A stretch of DNA of 64,000 nt, taken from positions 1 to 64,000 of the forward strand of contig NZ_JAVFVU010000026.1 of assembly GCF_030929615.1 (NCBI RefSeq). The letters run 5' to 3'. How positions within the stretch are numbered: position 1 is the stretch's first letter; every line of letters starts with the position of its first letter. A program made the translations under genes and the position numbers. Positions 61,295-64,000 of this stretch are shown in pieces. Origin of the DNA: Dyadobacter sp. LHD-138 (GTDB taxonomy: Bacteria > Bacteroidota > Bacteroidia > Cytophagales > Spirosomataceae). Below the pieces are notes generated by a model, which saw only the letters and a program-made list of their open reading frames with translations, was not told the DNA's origin and made no database searches.

Positions 61295-61430
61295 AACACG
61301 AATGGAACGTGCCACGTGTCAATCACTATTTTTACATTTTTGCTATTTTATCGCAAAGCGGGTTAAATTAAAAGAAATTCCAAAAAGCACGACAACTTCT
61401 TTTCTATCCAGTGACTTTACCTTACAATCC

Positions 61431-62852
61431 CTACTTCTTCCAATCCTTCAACTTCCAAACAGAAAAACCCAGATAAGCCATGCTTCCTCTGGCTCCACCT
61501 TTTTTTACCAGTCCGTTGATATTGCTGAAACCAATAAAAAATGGCCCAAAGTGTGCCATAGCGCCCAGCGCAACCTTTTTATTTCCCTGAATAAAAGAGA
61601 TCGGGAAGGCAAAATCCGAGTCCTCATCTTCAAACCTGGGCGTAATGGTGAAGACATTGGGCTGGGTCAGGTCCAGCGGATTATTTGTTCTGGGCCTGTA
61701 TCTTTTTGTTTGCGCCAGCGTTACAAAAAAGCCTTTTACCAGCTGAATATCTGCTTCCAAGTGGAAAGCCTGCGGAAGTTTTACACGCCTGTTAAAGGTC
61801 GTATCAGCCGTTCCCGGATATAAATTCATCAATCCGTCGGCACCTTCATTTCCAATAATTTCCAGTTCCTTCTGCCCAATAATGGCTTGCTGCTGGCTAC
61901 CCGTGACAACCCGGCTGTCTTTCGTACGGTACTTTATGGAGCCGATATCGGTTAAAGATCCCGCCAAACGCAGCAAATATTTCGGGCTCTGGTCAAAAGC
62001 TTCTTCCTTATTTTCCCAGAAATCGCCCAGTTCGTAAGTCACGCCCAGGTCATAACCCCAGCCCGCGGCATATTTATCCGCGCTGAAAATATCACCCAAA
62101 TTCAGCTTCTGATTAGCCTGGCTGTATCCGTTTTCGTAAGAAAAGTTATTCAATACCAGCTCGTTTTCATCCGAAGCCCCGGCGACCTGCCGAACCTGAA
62201 AATCCTGTACGGAACCCTTTACATATCCTATTCTTGCCCCAAAAACCCTCTTAATCGTCGTTCCCACCCGCAGCTTATGGGCTTCGAGATCCAACAACTG
62301 TATGCCATAAGAAACGCTCATCTCTGAAAAACTCTGCTGAACCAGGCTAAAATCACCCCATTCCTGACGGGCAACCTCCGCCAATCCGGTATCCAGTCGT
62401 TTGAAATACAGGTTTCTGACCTCATCCGGAACATTTTTTCCCTGCACAAATCCTCTCGTCCTCAGCTGAAAAGCCAGTCCCTGATATTTTCCGATCGAGA
62501 ACATCGCAGACGGCCAGCGAATTTCACTAGCCAGATAGATCGGATTTTTATCTGTAAGCGATCCCATCGTGCGCGAACGCCCATACAGTTCGTCTTTGGA
62601 ATGTGGTGCTAAAAGTGGATAAAACAGCGAGTTTTTGCCCAAAAACACAAAATAGCGATGGTTGATACTGCTGCCGATCGTCCCCAGATTCACCTGCCAT
62701 TTGTATCGCGAACCCGCTATCACCGAGGGATTTTCCGTGGCTCTGTAAAGTCCGCCATAATTACTGGCAACAAGTCCTGGAATCTGCTGGGCATAGGCCG
62801 TGCTTGCAAAAAAACTGATCAGTATTGTGAGATTGTAAAGTCGCTTTTTCAA
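61431..62852 (-). CDS. Outer-membrane DUF5723-like protein, 473 aa
   Basis: The signal peptide (KRLYNLTILISFFASTAYA) precedes a strand-rich protein with regular aromatic residues, e.g. VAGSRYKWQVNLGTIGSSIN-like strands, FYPLLAPHSKDELYGRS and KKVALGAMAHFGPFFIGFSN. It resembles the DUF5723 barrels of Bacteroidota. The end reads AYLGFSVWKLKDWKK, without the usual final Phe. Its start overlaps the recQ stop by 4 bp, so it is probably translated from the same message as recQ. Function unknown. Confidence 0.82.
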   Translation of the reverse strand: MKKRLYNLTILISFFASTAYAQQIPGLVASNYGGLYRATENPSVIAGSRYKWQVNLGTIGSSINHRYFVFLGKNSLFYPLLAPHSKDELYGRSRTMGSLTDKNPIYLASEIRWPSAMFSIGKYQGLAFQLRTRGFVQGKNVPDEVRNLYFKRLDTGLAEVARQEWGDFSLVQQSFSEMSVSYGIQLLDLEAHKLRVGTTIKRVFGARIGYVKGSVQDFQVRQVAGASDENELVLNNFSYENGYSQANQKLNLGDIFSADKYAAGWGYDLGVTYELGDFWENKEEAFDQSPKYLLRLAGSLTDIGSIKYRTKDSRVVTGSQQQAIIGQKELEIIGNEGADGLMNLYPGTADTTFNRRVKLPQAFHLEADIQLVKGFFVTLAQTKRYRPRTNNPLDLTQPNVFTITPRFEDEDSDFAFPISFIQGNKKVALGAMAHFGPFFIGFSNINGLVKKGGARGSMAYLGFSVWKLKDWKK

Positions 62853-64000
62853 GAATGATATCTGCTGTTTAAATTTAATTTTCCAACGTTGTCATATTGG
62901 ACAATTTCTGCTTCAATTAAGTATTTCAATGTTTGCAAAAAGAGGTTTTCCGGTACATTTTCAAATACAAGACTTAACGCACGCGGTGTAACGGAACCAT
63001 GGTCTTTTAAATAATGCAGCATAGCATTGCCCAATTCCTCGTTGACGGCACCGTTCGTTTCGTTTTTCTTTTTTTTCAGACATACATCACAAACCCCGCA
63101 TTCCGTTCCATCCATCTCATTGAAATATTCCAGCAGCAGGAGCGTCCGGCACCGGTTTTTATTGGATGCATACTGGATAACCGCCCTCGCTTTCTGCCTG
63201 TCACGCTCACGTCTCCGCTCTATTTCAAAAACATTCAATGGCAATTGTGCCGCATCAAATCGTGGTGTCAGGAAAGAAAACTGCGGTTTATCTCTCCGAG
63301 GCTCATAATCCACGATACCACGTTCTTTCAGAAATGACAATTTTTTGATGATCTCAGCCTCGGGCGCAAAATAAATCTGTCCGAGTTCTGTTTCCGAAAT
63401 CCTTATATACTCCGTAAAAAGTTCTCCGCCGTAAAGCCTCAACATTAATTTGATAAACGAATCAAACTCAGGATACCGTATCTGAAAATCATATAATTGA
63501 CGGTTATCAACCTGAAAATGTACTCTGGCCGGATCATTAAAATTTTCGCTGAGCTGAATAAAACCTTCTTCTTCCAGCAGTTTCAGCGCATAATGCGTTT
63601 CGTTGACGACCAGTCCAAATATTCCTGTAAAATGCTGTATATCAAAATTAAAACCCATAAACTCCCCACCGCCGACAGGCACCTTGTAATAATTTGCCAG
63701 CGACTGATAAGCCTTACGCAGCACTTCCATTGGCGGATATTTTCTTTCTACATTTTCGGCCAGCTCATCCAGGTCAATTTTGTTAAAAAGTGCCACAGCA
63801 AACGCCTTCATTTCATCCCGGCCTGCCCTGCCTGCTTCCTGATAATAGGCTTCCAGGTTATCAGGAAGGTCAAAATGGATAACCGCGCGCACGTCCGGTT
63901 TGTCGATCCCCATGCCAAAAGCATTGGTTGCCACAACCACCCTGACCTGATTTTTAAGCCAGGCCGTCTGCCGGTCCGATCGTTCTTTAAAGGGTAACCC
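62849..64000 (-). CDS. recQ: ATP-dependent DNA helicase RecQ (partial, 5' end outside)
   Basis: The frame is open to the right edge of the window; residues upstream of the first visible Met continue the family sequence (PFKERSDRQTAWLKNQVRVV). Visible are helicase motif V (ATNAFGMGIDKPDVR) and motif VI (YYQEAGRAGRD), then the zinc-binding domain with CRTLLLLEYF and CGVCDVC cysteines, and a winged-helix RQC domain ending NLNSRYHS. There is no HRDC domain, so this is a short form. The N-terminal motifs Walker A and DExH are outside the window. RecQ unwinds recombination and replication intermediates. Confidence 0.93.
   Translation of the reverse strand, partial: GLPFKERSDRQTAWLKNQVRVVVATNAFGMGIDKPDVRAVIHFDLPDNLEAYYQEAGRAGRDEMKAFAVALFNKIDLDELAENVERKYPPMEVLRKAYQSLANYYKVPVGGGEFMGFNFDIQHFTGIFGLVVNETHYALKLLEEEGFIQLSENFNDPARVHFQVDNRQLYDFQIRYPEFDSFIKLMLRLYGGELFTEYIRISETELGQIYFAPEAEIIKKLSFLKERGIVDYEPRRDKPQFSFLTPRFDAAQLPLNVFEIERRRERDRQKARAVIQYASNKNRCRTLLLLEYFNEMDGTECGVCDVCLKKKKNETNGAVNEELGNAMLHYLKDHGSVTPRALSLVFENVPENLFLQTLKYLIEAEIVQYDNVGKLNLNSRYHS

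Noticed and set aside
61272..61823. 183-codon plus-strand frame
   Set aside because: It crosses the broken higB start and the end of the barrel gene on the opposite strand and has no coherent protein features.
63497..63997. 166-codon plus-strand frame at the right edge
   Set aside because: It lies opposite recQ, which is certain by motif content.

Overview
This window looks like a chromosomal segment of a Bacteroidota bacterium of the order Cytophagales, close to Dyadobacter or a relative. That is a judgement from gene families, not from a search. The signs are: a gliding-motility type GldG protein; a plug-domain protein without a barrel; a DUF4292 lipoprotein beside a TPR protein and an EnvC-like protein; a two-gene atpDC locus with an 80-residue epsilon subunit; a GT3-type glycogen synthase; many secreted proteins ending their signal peptide in AQ; and TAnnTTTG promoter boxes with few Shine-Dalgarno sequences. 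No rRNA, tRNA, prophage, integrated plasmid or CRISPR array was seen.

Layout. 1-5.6 kb: a repeat-rich edge, yraN, lipB, an unknown small gene, a PolB-like exonuclease and rnr. 5.6-12 kb: a DUF1080 protein, gldG, dnaN, then a BlaI-type repressor overlapping an M56 membrane peptidase, preceded by three copies of one candidate operator. 12-22.7 kb: a PaaE-like reductase, an aminotransferase, an AAA ATPase, a D15-type barrel, icd, 5-FTHF cyclo-ligase, a lipoprotein, asd and a lone nuoD. 22.7-34.4 kb: a GHL10 lipoprotein, glycogen synthase, prmA, a 1555-residue exported protein of unknown role, plsY and an M20 peptidase. 34.5-47.1 kb: a secreted TPR protein, hpt, a beta-CASP protein, hemJ, msrA, envelope proteins of unknown role, an RluA enzyme, a RelE/ParE pair, a LolD-like ATPase, a large membrane-TPR protein, and a DUF433 antitoxin followed by a broken toxin. 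47.3-51.3 kb: atpDC, an APC permease and a frameshifted IS200-type transposase with its repeat field. 51.8-64 kb: a plug-domain protein, the TPR/DUF4292/EnvC-like group, panB, an RluA enzyme, a small membrane protein, a HigA antitoxin with a frameshifted higB, a barrel protein and the 3' part of recQ.

Most of the window is housekeeping and cell-envelope genes in short transcription units separated by strong hairpins. The unusual content is small: a BlaI/M56 locus with a triple operator; two families of short palindromic repeats, one beside a broken Y1 transposase; three toxin-antitoxin loci of which two have lost the toxin; and several large envelope proteins of unknown function. I found no multi-gene locus that clearly forms a new defence or metabolic system. 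The BlaI/M56 locus and the 1555-residue protein are the best candidates for new biology.
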